Of a DNA stretch of 46,117 nt, positions 33,112 to 42,197 are shown piece by piece. The notes below the pieces were generated by a model that made no database searches, was not told the DNA's origin, and saw nothing but the letters and a program-made list of their open reading frames with translations. Position numbers and translations under genes: made by a program. The stretch is taken from NCBI GenBank assembly GCA_903945375.1, contig CAJAVP010000120.1, positions 1 through 46,117 of the forward strand. Reading direction: 5' to 3'. How positions within the stretch are numbered: position 1 is the first letter of the stretch; every line of letters starts with the position of its first letter. Origin of the DNA: an uncultured Methylococcaceae bacterium. Lineage in GTDB: Bacteria > Pseudomonadota > Gammaproteobacteria > Methylococcales > Methylomonadaceae.

Positions 33112-34308
33112 TTATGCGGCATTGCCAGGCCGCAACGGACTTCCCCCACCTGTACTGACCGATAAGTATTGACTATCCCAGTCTGACATCAATAGTTGTA
33201 AGATATATTCACCATGTTCAGCCCACCAAGTGCCATCCAATAATTCGATTCCAATACGCGGTAAAATTTGTGCAATTCGATTTTGGGTCGAATCTTTCGC
33301 AGGCAGAGATATGTCGCTTCGCCATTTGGAATACGATGATGAATTGAGAAGTGGCCGGAGAATTTCTCCATCGCCAATTTCATTAAACTCCATCAGGCAG
33401 CTCATAAACTCCTCTTCATTCTCATAGTCAATCGTTGGTTTTATTGATGCGGAACTGCCGGGATGATTCTTTGTTTCAAGCCATGCCAGCTTAATGCGAG
33501 ACCAGTATTTTGGATTACTGCGCAAAATTGTCTCGACAATGACCCATAATGATGGCGGCTGAAAAATGCCATGCTGATAGAGCCAATAATATAAAGTATT
33601 TTCTTTGATGTGACAGGGAAATATTACTACTGAGTCAGCGCCGGCCTCAAAAGATTCCTTGACTGAGCTAACGGCATCGTCTATTGATTCATCCATTGTC
33701 AAAAAGGGTATTCCAACCAATAAGTTTATATAAATTTCAGCTCCTGCTTGTTTTGTTTGGATAATCGCGCGTTGGATATGATCGTTTGTAAAATTCTTGT
33801 GGATACACCAAGTCCTGAGAAGATCGTTTGTCGATTCCACGCCAATTTCAACAACAAATTGTTTGCCAGGAAGCAATTCTACGCATTCTTTTACCTTATT
33901 GAAGCTAACAATACTCGGATAGCTTTCCGATATAATGGTGTGTGCGTTCGAATTTGCCAACAACCGGTAGATTTGGTGTCGGACTTCAACTGGAACGTCA
34001 CGTCGATCCAAATTGTCGAATGCACTAACCCATAAAACACCAGGAACACTATCAAAAGATGCCAAGCTGAGTGCAACAGCCTGGATCATTTGCTCTGGCG
34101 TAGGAGAAATTGACGCTCCATAATTGCACATATTACAAGAGCCATTTTCCCACCATGCGCAACCAATTGATGGAAACCAGATTTCACCAAAATCTGCACT
34201 ATGTGATTGCGACCATGCGGGTGGAGGTGTGAAGCGATGAACATTACTACGCAATGCTTGATTCGCCAAATTGTAAAGATCGCTTACTGTCACATGTGAA
34301 GTAATCAT
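33112..34308 (-). CDS. RaSEA-like radical SAM protein 3
   Basis: 398 residues from ATG 34308, which overlaps the previous stop by 4 bp (ATGA) and has GGGGAG upstream. The upstream in-frame ATG at 34407 would overlap by 103 bp and was rejected. The [4Fe-4S] motif is C50-x7-C58-x2-C61 (GCAWWENGSCNMCNYG), the unusual spacing of the RaSEA/TIGR01210 radical SAM family that works with archaeosine synthase in Archaea. Unlike its two paralogues it lacks the C-terminal CxxC...CxC zinc-like cluster, and its last residues (TGGGSPLRPGNAA) run into transposon-flank sequence, so the C-terminus may have been altered. Last gene of the operon. Confidence 0.8.
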   Translation of the reverse strand: MITSHVTVSDLYNLANQALRSNVHRFTPPPAWSQSHSADFGEIWFPSIGCAWWENGSCNMCNYGASISPTPEQMIQAVALSLASFDSVPGVLWVSAFDNLDRRDVPVEVRHQIYRLLANSNAHTIISESYPSIVSFNKVKECVELLPGKQFVVEIGVESTNDLLRTWCIHKNFTNDHIQRAIIQTKQAGAEIYINLLVGIPFLTMDESIDDAVSSVKESFEAGADSVVIFPCHIKENTLYYWLYQHGIFQPPSLWVIVETILRSNPKYWSRIKLAWLETKNHPGSSASIKPTIDYENEEEFMSCLMEFNEIGDGEILRPLLNSSSYSKWRSDISLPAKDSTQNRIAQILPRIGIELLDGTWWAEHGEYILQLLMSDWDSQYLSVSTGGGSPLRPGNAA

Positions 34309-35492
34309 CGTATCTCCCCAGCGTAAAAAATAGATTTTTTTGCATGTATCGTATTCTTTTGTGCCAAACTTATTGTTGTCAACACGTTCTCTCTCATCAT
34401 AGGCCATGCATCTGAATACAATACATGTCCGATTTGGTCATATGCCATTGCGGCGCGCTCCTCCCGACTATTAGACATGTGGGTTTGCAATTTTTCCTGC
34501 CAATCTTCTTTGCATTTGCAATCGATTGCGTACACGCGATCAATAAAAGTATAGTCACTACTATTGGCAAACCCATGAAGTTGTTCAATAATTTGAGCAT
34601 AACAAACCGAGCAGGTTGTCGGTGACGCTAGAATATTGAAAGCACCATAATTAGTAAACCAGGCAATTTCTCCTTGGAGGCTAACTACCTGTGATCCGAG
34701 CCGATGCAGAACCTCAATAAACGACCATAGTGATGGTGGATGATAATGACCATGACCATATAGCCATTCGAGCTGTGTCCACCGTTTGACGTGACAAGGA
34801 AACAGGCAGAATTCTTTTGCACCAACGGCAAGCGCCCATTGTATAGATTGCACAGCATCTTCAATTAGTTCTACTTCAGACAGGAATGGTGCCCCAAGCA
34901 ATACGTTGGCAACACCAGCCATATTGTATTTTGCGAGCGTTTTCATGGCGAATACAAAAGCATCAGGTTCAAGCGCCTTATTAATTGAAAATTGGGAAAC
35001 CCAAGGATCAGCGGATTCAAGTCCACAATAAACCCGCATCATTTGTTCAGGTATTCTAGAACGGCAGTCAGCGATTGACTCTTCAGTGATAGTTTCAGCA
35101 CGCGTCTCAAAAGCAATAACTGGATACTGATTCTGGCTTAATAAAGCTAAAATACCATTTCTGGCGTCTAGTGGTACTTCCCAAGTATCAAGAAAACTTC
35201 CTGACGGTGATACCAGCACACTGTCCATACCGCTTGGTAGAGAATCTAACCCTTGTCGCACATAATCTATCATCTCTGGAACTGAGGTTGTTGGTCCAGC
35301 ACTGTAATCGCACATTGTACAACCACCGCTACGGTCATGCCGACAACCTTGAGTACGAAAAAACAGCGAAGCGTCAAGTTTTCCTAATCTTTTCCCCAAG
35401 CGCACATTAAAATTTTCAGTATCCCAGAAGCGTATCCGATCCTTTTTCATCACTCGCCCAAGCTGCAACATCAATTTTGACGTTTCATTCAT
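34305..35492 (-). CDS. RaSEA-like radical SAM protein 2
   Basis: 395 residues. The iron-sulfur motif is C50-x7-C58-x2-C61 (GCRHDRSGGCTMCDYS). Conserved downstream segments shared with the other two copies include SPSGSFLDT-WEVP, YCGLESADPWV, NVLLGAPFL and PPSLWSF. A C-terminal CSVC...CKCK cluster probably binds zinc. Family knowledge: archaeal RaSEA uses SAM radical chemistry on a lysine-modified 7-deazaguanine in tRNA; a bacterial small-molecule role is inferred from context. Start ATG 35492 overlaps the RarA stop by 4 bp. Confidence 0.82.
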   Translation of the reverse strand: MNETSKLMLQLGRVMKKDRIRFWDTENFNVRLGKRLGKLDASLFFRTQGCRHDRSGGCTMCDYSAGPTTSVPEMIDYVRQGLDSLPSGMDSVLVSPSGSFLDTWEVPLDARNGILALLSQNQYPVIAFETRAETITEESIADCRSRIPEQMMRVYCGLESADPWVSQFSINKALEPDAFVFAMKTLAKYNMAGVANVLLGAPFLSEVELIEDAVQSIQWALAVGAKEFCLFPCHVKRWTQLEWLYGHGHYHPPSLWSFIEVLHRLGSQVVSLQGEIAWFTNYGAFNILASPTTCSVCYAQIIEQLHGFANSSDYTFIDRVYAIDCKCKEDWQEKLQTHMSNSREERAAMAYDQIGHVLYSDAWPMMRENVLTTISLAQKNTIHAKKSIFYAGEIR

Positions 35493-36748
35493 TTATTGCC
35501 CTCATTTGTCATGCGCTGCTTTCGAAGTCGATCCCAATACGAAAGGCGACGAATCACTTCTCTTTCAAAACCTCTTTCGACTGGCTGATAGAAGATGCAT
35601 TTGGCCAATTCTACTGGTAGATGGGGTTGTCCTGCGAAGGCATTCGGGAAGTTATGATCGTTGTGATATCTGGTGTTATCGGTTGGTGTATAAAGAGGCG
35701 ATAAATTGCTGGTTTGTAGTGCCTTTTCTTTTGCCAGTGAAAGTGCTAACGATAGCTTGTTCGATTTTGGGGCAGTGCATAGATAAATAGTACATTGTGC
35801 AAGTGCTGTTTCGCCAAGTGGGCCAAGAAACTCGACCGCATCCTTGGCAGCAATCGCTTGTAGTAGTGCCTGAGTATCGGCCATACCGATGTCTTCCAAT
35901 GCTATGGCAAGCAAACGACGAGCTATTATCTCTAATGGCACGCCGACAATTAGCAAGCGGGAAAGCCAGTATAAGGCTGCATTGGTATCTGATCCTCGTA
36001 TGGATTTTTGTAATGCACTAATCAATGCTTGATGCAGGCGTCCACCTTTATCGTAAGCTGGCATGTGGCGCGAAAGTGTCTCGCCCAAGGCATCGGCATT
36101 GATTGGCGAGTCAGGCGGAACCAATAGTAAGTCCTCAATCAAATTAAGTAAGTAACGGCCATCACCGTCGGCCATATTACGCAGCATAATTCGTGCATCC
36201 AACTGCAAGGGCAAGGACTTTCCAAGACATACTTCTGTTCGTTGCAGAATTTCCTCCAATGCATAATCATTAAGTGAATGTAAGCGATAGACCCGGCATC
36301 GTGACAACAAAGCACGATTAACCTCATATGATGGGTTCTCAGTAGTCGCAGCAATCAAGGTAATAGTGCCATCTTCAACTAGGGGTAAAATCGCATCCTG
36401 TTGACTTTTACTCCAGCGATGGCATTCATCAATGAAAACTAAAGATGGTGTGCCAAGTTCACGCAGCCGATGGACTTCCTTTAGTGCTTTTCTAAGATCA
36501 CCGATGCCACTCGATGCAGCGCTTAGTGGGACATAGGCATAACCCACTGCAGCAGCGAGCAGGCGCGCAATTGATGTTTTCCCTGAGCCAGTGGGTCCCC
36601 ACAGAATGTGCGACAAAATATGTTTTGTGGCGACCATTCGTTGTAAAACGCCATTTGATCCAACAAGGTGATTCTGACCTACGATTTGTTCAAGTCCTGT
36701 CGGTCGCATTAAATCAGCCAACGGCTGTCCCAAATGTGGGCTGGTCAT
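35489..36748 (-). CDS. RarA/MgsA-like AAA+ ATPase
   Basis: 419 residues from ATG 36748, chosen because it overlaps the preceding stop by 4 bp; the next upstream ATG (36784) overlaps more. Walker A GPTGSGKT (51-58), Walker B LVFIDECHR, sensor 1 AATTENPS and a C-terminal MgsA region (IRGSDTNAALYWLSRLL, ALEDIGMAD) identify replication-associated recombination protein A, normally a replication-restart factor of about 440 residues. A RarA copy inside a biosynthetic operon is unusual. It may protect from a DNA-active product, or be a paralogue co-opted as a chaperone-type ATPase; neither is shown. Confidence 0.88.
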   Translation of the reverse strand: MTSPHLGQPLADLMRPTGLEQIVGQNHLVGSNGVLQRMVATKHILSHILWGPTGSGKTSIARLLAAAVGYAYVPLSAASSGIGDLRKALKEVHRLRELGTPSLVFIDECHRWSKSQQDAILPLVEDGTITLIAATTENPSYEVNRALLSRCRVYRLHSLNDYALEEILQRTEVCLGKSLPLQLDARIMLRNMADGDGRYLLNLIEDLLLVPPDSPINADALGETLSRHMPAYDKGGRLHQALISALQKSIRGSDTNAALYWLSRLLIVGVPLEIIARRLLAIALEDIGMADTQALLQAIAAKDAVEFLGPLGETALAQCTIYLCTAPKSNKLSLALSLAKEKALQTSNLSPLYTPTDNTRYHNDHNFPNAFAGQPHLPVELAKCIFYQPVERGFEREVIRRLSYWDRLRKQRMTNEGNK

Positions 36749-37755
36749 GTCGCCGATTCCTGCGGCCTCAAAATACGATGCCATTCAGTCGCATCATGCA
36801 CCTCCGATACATCAAAGACGCCCTCCCCTCCAGTAAATTCACCATGTAAAATATCTTCATAATTTTCGGCACCGTCAGGGGCAATAGCAACCACAATCTG
36901 TTCAGGATCGCTCGCGGCGAGCTGGGTAGCAACTGCAATAGCGGCACCAGATGTGATGCCAACATAAAGCTGCTCTAGGCGAGCGAGGGTATGGCAGGTT
37001 TGTATCGCTAGTACGTCAGAAACTTTCGCAAAGCTATCAATAAGATATCCATGTCGATGGAGCAGAGGTGATGCTTCAGGCAGCCCTGCACCTACAGATA
37101 AATATGTACTTGGAATCCCACCAAAAATAGTTGAGCCGCAAGGTTCTACCGCCACGATCCTAACTGACGGCTTGCGTTTTTTTAGTGCACGAGCGATACC
37201 ACAGAGAGTTCCTCCAGTACCTAAAGTCCCAACTACGCAATCCACGTTCCCTAGTAATGCCTCCCATATTTCAGACCCCGTAGTTTCTTCATGCGCAAAC
37301 ATGCCTGCTTCGTTTCCATATTGGTTTGGCCATATCCAATCTGCTAGCTTACCAAGCCTACACGCTTCTACCAAGCGTGCCGTGCGAAAATCAGGATGCA
37401 CACTAAGTTCTACCAAACGTACTTCAGCTTGTGCATCACGCAGCCTCTGGATTTTTCGTGGGGGAATTGTCTGATCGACCAGACAGACAACACTAACGCC
37501 AATTTCCCTGCCAAAAAGTGCCAAGGCAATTCCTAAATTGCCTGAAGTGGATTCAACAATTGTCATGCCAGGTTTGATTTTCTTCCGTTGAATCAAGTCG
37601 GAAACAATATAGTGCGCGGTTCTCGCTTTAATGCTGCCCGTAACGTTAACGTATTCCAGTTTCACATACAGCTGTCCAATTGGGCATAGTGCTTTGGCAA
37701 GGTGAATGGGTGTCGTGCCAATTCCATAGCTTTCAAGACTGTTCAAACCTTGCAT
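36745..37755 (-). CDS. Cysteine synthase-like PLP-dependent enzyme
   Basis: 336 residues of the OASS/CBS fold-type II family. Lysine K43 in VTGSIKARTA is the Schiff base; the asparagine loop ESTSGNLGIALA and phosphate-binding GTLGTGGTLCGI are present, and a SGAAIAVA segment closes the C-terminal domain. Could make cysteine or a beta-substituted alanine such as 2,3-diaminopropionate (as SbnA does) for the pathway. The distinction from CysK cannot be made by eye. Ribosome-binding site AAGGATAATTAC. Stop overlaps the RarA start by 4 bp. Confidence 0.85.
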   Translation of the reverse strand: MQGLNSLESYGIGTTPIHLAKALCPIGQLYVKLEYVNVTGSIKARTAHYIVSDLIQRKKIKPGMTIVESTSGNLGIALALFGREIGVSVVCLVDQTIPPRKIQRLRDAQAEVRLVELSVHPDFRTARLVEACRLGKLADWIWPNQYGNEAGMFAHEETTGSEIWEALLGNVDCVVGTLGTGGTLCGIARALKKRKPSVRIVAVEPCGSTIFGGIPSTYLSVGAGLPEASPLLHRHGYLIDSFAKVSDVLAIQTCHTLARLEQLYVGITSGAAIAVATQLAASDPEQIVVAIAPDGAENYEDILHGEFTGGEGVFDVSEVHDATEWHRILRPQESAT

Positions 37756-37774
37756 GTAATTATCCTTGATTTAT

Positions 37775-38728
37775 TTATACTTTATAGCGCAATAGGAATT
37801 CGCTGGTGTAAGGGCAAGGCACCCTACTTTCATCTGAGATAAAACGACGCTCAATCTCGGTGCGGAAATCTGTTTCGAAGATATTGGCAAAACAGTCATG
37901 CAATTTGGTTGCTGTAGCCAGCCATGGACTAATACCCAAATCGCCATTGCTGTTAATGGTAAGATTAGGGATGGCTGTCAGTTCGATGAATTTAAATCCC
38001 TGATCTTCCAGCATTGATTGCCGTTCGAGGGCCATTGCCACTCTGCGCTGACTCAAGCTCAATTTCAAAACCCGAAGCAGTGGATTGAGGGGTTCTTGAA
38101 TCAAGGTATCGAGTACAAATTCAAAGTCAGCATCCGACAATGTATGTTGATTTATTTGCGCCAAGCCACGACCAACCGGCTGATATTCAAAGAAACTGAT
38201 ACGTTCAACACCACGAGCGACAAAGCTTGTAATCATCTCCTGAATTTTCCTCACATTAGCACGGTGTAATGTAACTCGCAAAGAAAACGGTATGGCATTT
38301 GTTCGTAACATTTCAGTTGTACGGAATACCCGATCAAGATTTGCCGGGCGTAACATTTGCTGCAATTCATCGGTATGCCCCTCAACCGATATTCTCAAGT
38401 CACCAAGGGCACGGAGCCGTTCCTTTGACACTTGCATTGGTACGATGCCACTGGTTGTTACTGTGAGCAATGATAGGTATTCTGGTGCCAACTTTGCAAA
38501 AATTTGATCCAGATCAGGTCTGAGGAATATTTCCCCTCCCTCCAGATGTAAATCTGCCTCAAATTTTTTACATAACCACGAGATAGTGTCAACCACATCA
38601 TCCACAGAAAGCATACGACCGGGATCATCACCAATCCGCTTTGCATCGTAGTAGCAATGCGAGCAAGCAAGATTACACAGTGGAGTCAGATACATGTGTA
38701 CATTTAATGGATTTAGTACAGGATTCAT
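37775..38728 (-). CDS. Radical SAM enzyme with canonical CxxxCxxC motif
   Basis: 317 residues. The cluster is C18-x3-C22-x2-C25 (LCNLACSHC), followed by a TIM-barrel pattern (LHLEGGEIFLRPDL with the GGE SAM-binding motif; VTTSGI; RISVEG). The C-terminus has a few Cys (CFANIF, PCPYTS) but not the seven-Cys SPASM pattern, so at most a partial auxiliary cluster. This family modifies peptides and small molecules. Good ribosome-binding site (AAAAGGATATGCA). Lies between the KAS-like gene (66-bp gap) and the PLP enzyme (19-bp gap). Confidence 0.82.
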   Translation of the reverse strand: MNPVLNPLNVHMYLTPLCNLACSHCYYDAKRIGDDPGRMLSVDDVVDTISWLCKKFEADLHLEGGEIFLRPDLDQIFAKLAPEYLSLLTVTTSGIVPMQVSKERLRALGDLRISVEGHTDELQQMLRPANLDRVFRTTEMLRTNAIPFSLRVTLHRANVRKIQEMITSFVARGVERISFFEYQPVGRGLAQINQHTLSDADFEFVLDTLIQEPLNPLLRVLKLSLSQRRVAMALERQSMLEDQGFKFIELTAIPNLTINSNGDLGISPWLATATKLHDCFANIFETDFRTEIERRFISDESRVPCPYTSEFLLRYKV

Positions 38729-38794
38729 TGCATATCCTTTTTTCTACCTGATTGTATTATGAAAATTGCAGTATGTTTTTACTCTTGAGGCAAT

Positions 38795-39724
38795 CTAAAC
38801 TTGTAACAAGGTGCAACTGCGTGTACCACCGAAGCCTGGGTTGACGAGCAATGCAAGATCACCACCAACCAATCGATGTTCATGTATGGCACGCAAAAAA
38901 TGCACAAATGAGTCATTTGAATTCATATGTCCTGTTTCCCCAATGTAATCGGTCAGAATGCGTTCACGAGGAAAACGTAATAGCTCGGCAACCGCAGTCC
39001 ATAGCGAGTTATTGGGCGTATGGGGCACAATCAAGACGATTTTATCCAATTCGACACCTGCAACAGCTATACAATGCTCGATTACCGTGCGGATAGCCGT
39101 CGGATTTTCAGCCCGAAAACGGCTGATGGCAACCCCTTCTGAAAATTCACCACTGCACGCCATTACATGTGTTTCAGTGATTGAGGCCAGGATGAGGTGA
39201 TTAGTCGCAGTCTGGGTTAGTACGCCAGCAATAGCAGCGTCGCCCATTGCTGAATTAAAGAAAAAACGTTCTTCAGGATGATTGGCAACATCAACACCAA
39301 TCACCAATACCGCAGCTTCCAGAGGTAGACCTGACAACCAGATTCGTGCAAGCTGAATTGCACTATGTAAAACAGCGCATGGCTGACCGCTAATTACCAC
39401 TGCTGCCTGGCCTTCAAGCGAACCCGCTTGAAGGCTCGGGGCCAATAGATCAACACCACTTGCCGCCGCTATTGGGATGGAGTGTGCAAGCACTACTGCC
39501 TTGATACGATGTGAAAGATCGGGACGCTGCGCCAACAAATTGGTTACAGCCTGCGCTGCGAGACTGGCACTAGTGTGGCCGATCGCGACTGGTATGCGGC
39601 ACAATCCATTGCCAAAGGTCGCGGTTATTCCGCTTTCATCTAGGCCATTTTGGCCTGCCAATACCCTGATTGCTACGCTGGTTTCTGGAATTACGGAAAT
39701 TAGATGATCAAAGCCGCATCGCAT
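38795..39724 (-). CDS. KAS III-like beta-ketoacyl synthase
   Basis: 309 residues from ATG 39724, which is preceded by GGAGGAAATGGT and overlaps the BtrH-like stop by 25 bp. The upstream in-frame ATG at 39835 lies within the neighbouring gene and was rejected. Thiolase fold with the C-H-N triad: C116 in GQPCAVL, H235 in VPHTPNN and N268 in GHMNSNDS. KAS III enzymes condense an acyl starter with malonyl-ACP or, in specialised pathways, form ester or amide bonds from ACP-bound acids. Which it does here is unknown. Operon partner of the ACP at 45159. Confidence 0.8.
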   Translation of the reverse strand: MRCGFDHLISVIPETSVAIRVLAGQNGLDESGITATFGNGLCRIPVAIGHTSASLAAQAVTNLLAQRPDLSHRIKAVVLAHSIPIAAASGVDLLAPSLQAGSLEGQAAVVISGQPCAVLHSAIQLARIWLSGLPLEAAVLVIGVDVANHPEERFFFNSAMGDAAIAGVLTQTATNHLILASITETHVMACSGEFSEGVAISRFRAENPTAIRTVIEHCIAVAGVELDKIVLIVPHTPNNSLWTAVAELLRFPRERILTDYIGETGHMNSNDSFVHFLRAIHEHRLVGGDLALLVNPGFGGTRSCTLLQV

Positions 39725-40698
39725 ACCATTTCCTCCATTTGTCGGTAACCTATGGTCAGTTGATCTTCTAGTTCGGCAACCTCGTTTAGCGGTTGTAGGC
39801 CGTGTTGCGTTTTCCCCCTCAAATGACTCAAGCATTGTGCCAATAAAAATGTTTGACGTAGGGTAATTGCCTTGGCTCTGTCAATCTCGTTTGCCAAGTA
39901 CGGCGCAGCCAACCCCACACGTTCCAATAGGATGCAAGCCGTCAGATTGCGCTGCATGCGAGTTGGCAACAAGTAGCTTAGGCTGCGGCAAGCCGCTGGC
40001 CACACCAGAATGCTGGCTTCCTCGCTGGCAATAAATGCGTAGGCTTGTGAACCACCACGCTCGCTAGAACTACTGGCCTGTAAAAGCTTGGCCGCATAAA
40101 TCAATCCATTAAGAACCATATGGTTCTCAATTTGTAGCGGGCACTGCGTGTCAGTAAGTCGGCGCATGATAAATCCACCTCGTCCTTCTGGAATATTATC
40201 GCCACGCCAAGCCTTGGTCAAATCATGTTCATTTATCCAAGCCATGTCATAGCCTTCACTGTCGCGAACTAGAAAGCGGTTTTTATCTCCCTTGAGAGCG
40301 ATCAGGTAATGATCACAGTTTCGAAAAAGATGTGCATAATATAAGTAAGGCAAAGCATTCATGTTGAGTGGTCCAAGCAGCACCAATCCTTGGGTAAGCC
40401 ATTGTCTAAGGTGTTCAAGTGCTTCAGACGCATCGGCATCTACCGCGCGTGTTACCAGTTCGTATTCTATTCCCAAGGTATCAAGTGCATGATCCATTCC
40501 TTGATCTGGATCGATCCAAGGGCCAAGTAGCCGATTTGCATCATTGGCTTGCGAAAATACGCCATAGGGAACACCACTGAGTGCTTCGAATAATAAAAAA
40601 TCAGTGGTGTTGATTGCCGAAAAAAATGTGCCGAGTAAACCATACGAATGACATGCAGTAATTTTCCCGCAATAGTGATGTTGAAGCATGGTGTTCAT
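39700..40698 (-). CDS. BtrH-like N-acyltransferase/cysteine-peptidase-fold protein
   Basis: 332 residues. The N-terminal GKITACHSYGLLGTFFSAI (C16, H17 region) with alternating hydrophobic segments (LVLLGPLNMNALPYLYY; HYLIALKGDKN) resembles the BtrH family of butirosin biosynthesis, which transfers an acyl group from an acyl carrier protein to an amine and has a papain-like C39 fold. The assignment is by pattern and needs a profile search. The presence of an ACP and an acid-activating ligase in the same operon supports acyl transfer from ACP. ATG 40698 overlaps the ligase stop by 4 bp. Confidence 0.6.
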   Translation of the reverse strand: MNTMLQHHYCGKITACHSYGLLGTFFSAINTTDFLLFEALSGVPYGVFSQANDANRLLGPWIDPDQGMDHALDTLGIEYELVTRAVDADASEALEHLRQWLTQGLVLLGPLNMNALPYLYYAHLFRNCDHYLIALKGDKNRFLVRDSEGYDMAWINEHDLTKAWRGDNIPEGRGGFIMRRLTDTQCPLQIENHMVLNGLIYAAKLLQASSSSERGGSQAYAFIASEEASILVWPAACRSLSYLLPTRMQRNLTACILLERVGLAAPYLANEIDRAKAITLRQTFLLAQCLSHLRGKTQHGLQPLNEVAELEDQLTIGYRQMEEMVCDAALII

Positions 40699-42197
40699 GA
40701 CGACGATTTTACAAGGTGACCAAGTGCTTGACGATTAACTTTGCCATTGAGTGTGCGAGGCAACTTTGGTATCAAGTGAACGGTCACAGAATCAACACCA
40801 GCATCCTGTATCGGGCTTAGTACGGTTTTTGCCAATTGCAAAACTTGTGAATCTGGCATATCCGTGACAAGAAATGCATGAATGCAACATTGCTGCGAAT
40901 GGTCAGAATAGCTGATAACCGCTGCTTCTGCCACCGTATTCAGTGCCGCCAGATTTTGCTCAAATTCAGCAGCCGAAAAGACAGCGTTACCTACATGGAT
41001 TAGTGTCTCGCATCTTCCTAGGAAGTACAGATATCCGTCAGTATCGCGCCTGAACAAGTCCCCCGTATACAAGGTACATTTATTAATGCTTTGTTCCCAG
41101 TGAAATCGATGTGCGGTAGCTTCTGGATCGCGCCAATATCCATCCATTATATGTGGACCGCATACCAGCAATTGTCCGCAATTTGATCCAGACATTGGCA
41201 GAACCGAGTCTTCGATTAACTCAACAGTCGTGCCAGGTAGTGGCAAACCAACCGAGCCACGCTTGGTCGCAAGTGCGTGAAATGGCATCATGGATACACG
41301 TTTGCACTCGGTCAACCCGTACATCGGAAGCACGGCTGCATTATGCATCTGCTCCATTAATCGATCAATGTGCGCGAGTGGAAGCATATCGCCAGTATTG
41401 GTTACATAGCGAACACTGCAATGTGTTATTCGTTCCAGCAGACGTGAACGAAGTAGACCGACGGCGAGGGCGGGAACCAGTGGAAACCCGGTGATATGGT
41501 GTTTGTGCAATAGTCCAGGAATCGTTAAAAGATTAAGTTGCGTTGATACAATAATTAATGAAGCTCCAGCCTCCAGCACGATGAAAGCCTGGTATAAGCC
41601 ATAATCGAAAGAGAAAGGAAGACAGCATAGCACACGATCTTCTTGCGTATGGTGAAGCATTTTACTGATAGCTTGAACTGCAAACAGAATTTGGCGATGG
41701 CCGCATACCACACCATGCGCTTTTCCCGTCGAGCCAGATGTGTAAATGATGCAAGCTGACCTTGCGGGAGTCAAAGGTGGCTTGTATTCGGCGGGCAGGG
41801 AAGCGATTATATCCAACGCTATGGTTACGCTAGACGTAAGCGAGCGATATCCACGAAGTAGCTGCCGATCAACCAGCAGTAAGCTTGGCTCGGCGTTTTG
41901 CAAAATTTCGGTCAGTATCGCACTCTCTGTTTTGACATGAATCGGGACGACAATTGCCCCAGCGCGAAGAATGCCAAATACAGCCAACAGAAATTGTGTA
42001 CTATTTTCCCCATGTAGCAGAACCCTGTCGCCAGTTGTTATGCCAATACGTGCGAGCCATGATGCAACACGATCTGCTGCTCGATCCACTTCAGCGTAGG
42101 TCGTGGACTGCTCACCCTCAATCAGAAATACCGCATTTGGGTTGGTCACTGCACGTATATGAAGCAGGTAGTCAATTCGATCATATTCCATGATCAC
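40695..42197 (-). CDS. AMP-forming acid-CoA/ACP ligase (adenylation enzyme)
   Basis: 500 residues of the ANL superfamily. Core motif A3 YTSGSTGKAHG at 152-162; MYGLTECK is the A5 motif; the YLYFLGRCETLIHVGN region the A8 motif; and LPRTLNGKVNRQAL near the C-terminus carries the catalytic lysine. Probably activates a carboxylic acid as acyl-AMP and loads it on the cluster ACP. The substrate pocket was not decoded. Close to D-alanine/fatty-acyl or amino-acid ligases. Start ATG 42197 overlaps the previous stop by 4 bp. Confidence 0.9.
   Translation of the reverse strand: MIMEYDRIDYLLHIRAVTNPNAVFLIEGEQSTTYAEVDRAADRVASWLARIGITTGDRVLLHGENSTQFLLAVFGILRAGAIVVPIHVKTESAILTEILQNAEPSLLLVDRQLLRGYRSLTSSVTIALDIIASLPAEYKPPLTPARSACIIYTSGSTGKAHGVVCGHRQILFAVQAISKMLHHTQEDRVLCCLPFSFDYGLYQAFIVLEAGASLIIVSTQLNLLTIPGLLHKHHITGFPLVPALAVGLLRSRLLERITHCSVRYVTNTGDMLPLAHIDRLMEQMHNAAVLPMYGLTECKRVSMMPFHALATKRGSVGLPLPGTTVELIEDSVLPMSGSNCGQLLVCGPHIMDGYWRDPEATAHRFHWEQSINKCTLYTGDLFRRDTDGYLYFLGRCETLIHVGNAVFSAAEFEQNLAALNTVAEAAVISYSDHSQQCCIHAFLVTDMPDSQVLQLAKTVLSPIQDAGVDSVTVHLIPKLPRTLNGKVNRQALGHLVKSSS

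Noticed and set aside
34309-34407. Upstream start for RaSEA-like protein 3
   Set aside because: It would overlap the preceding gene by 103 bp; ATG 34308 gives an ATGA overlap with a ribosome-binding site and aligns with the start of the other copies.
39725-39835. N-terminal extension of the KAS III-like protein
   Set aside because: It lies within the BtrH-like gene and is Arg/Thr-rich without similarity to the family; ATG 39724 has a good ribosome-binding site.
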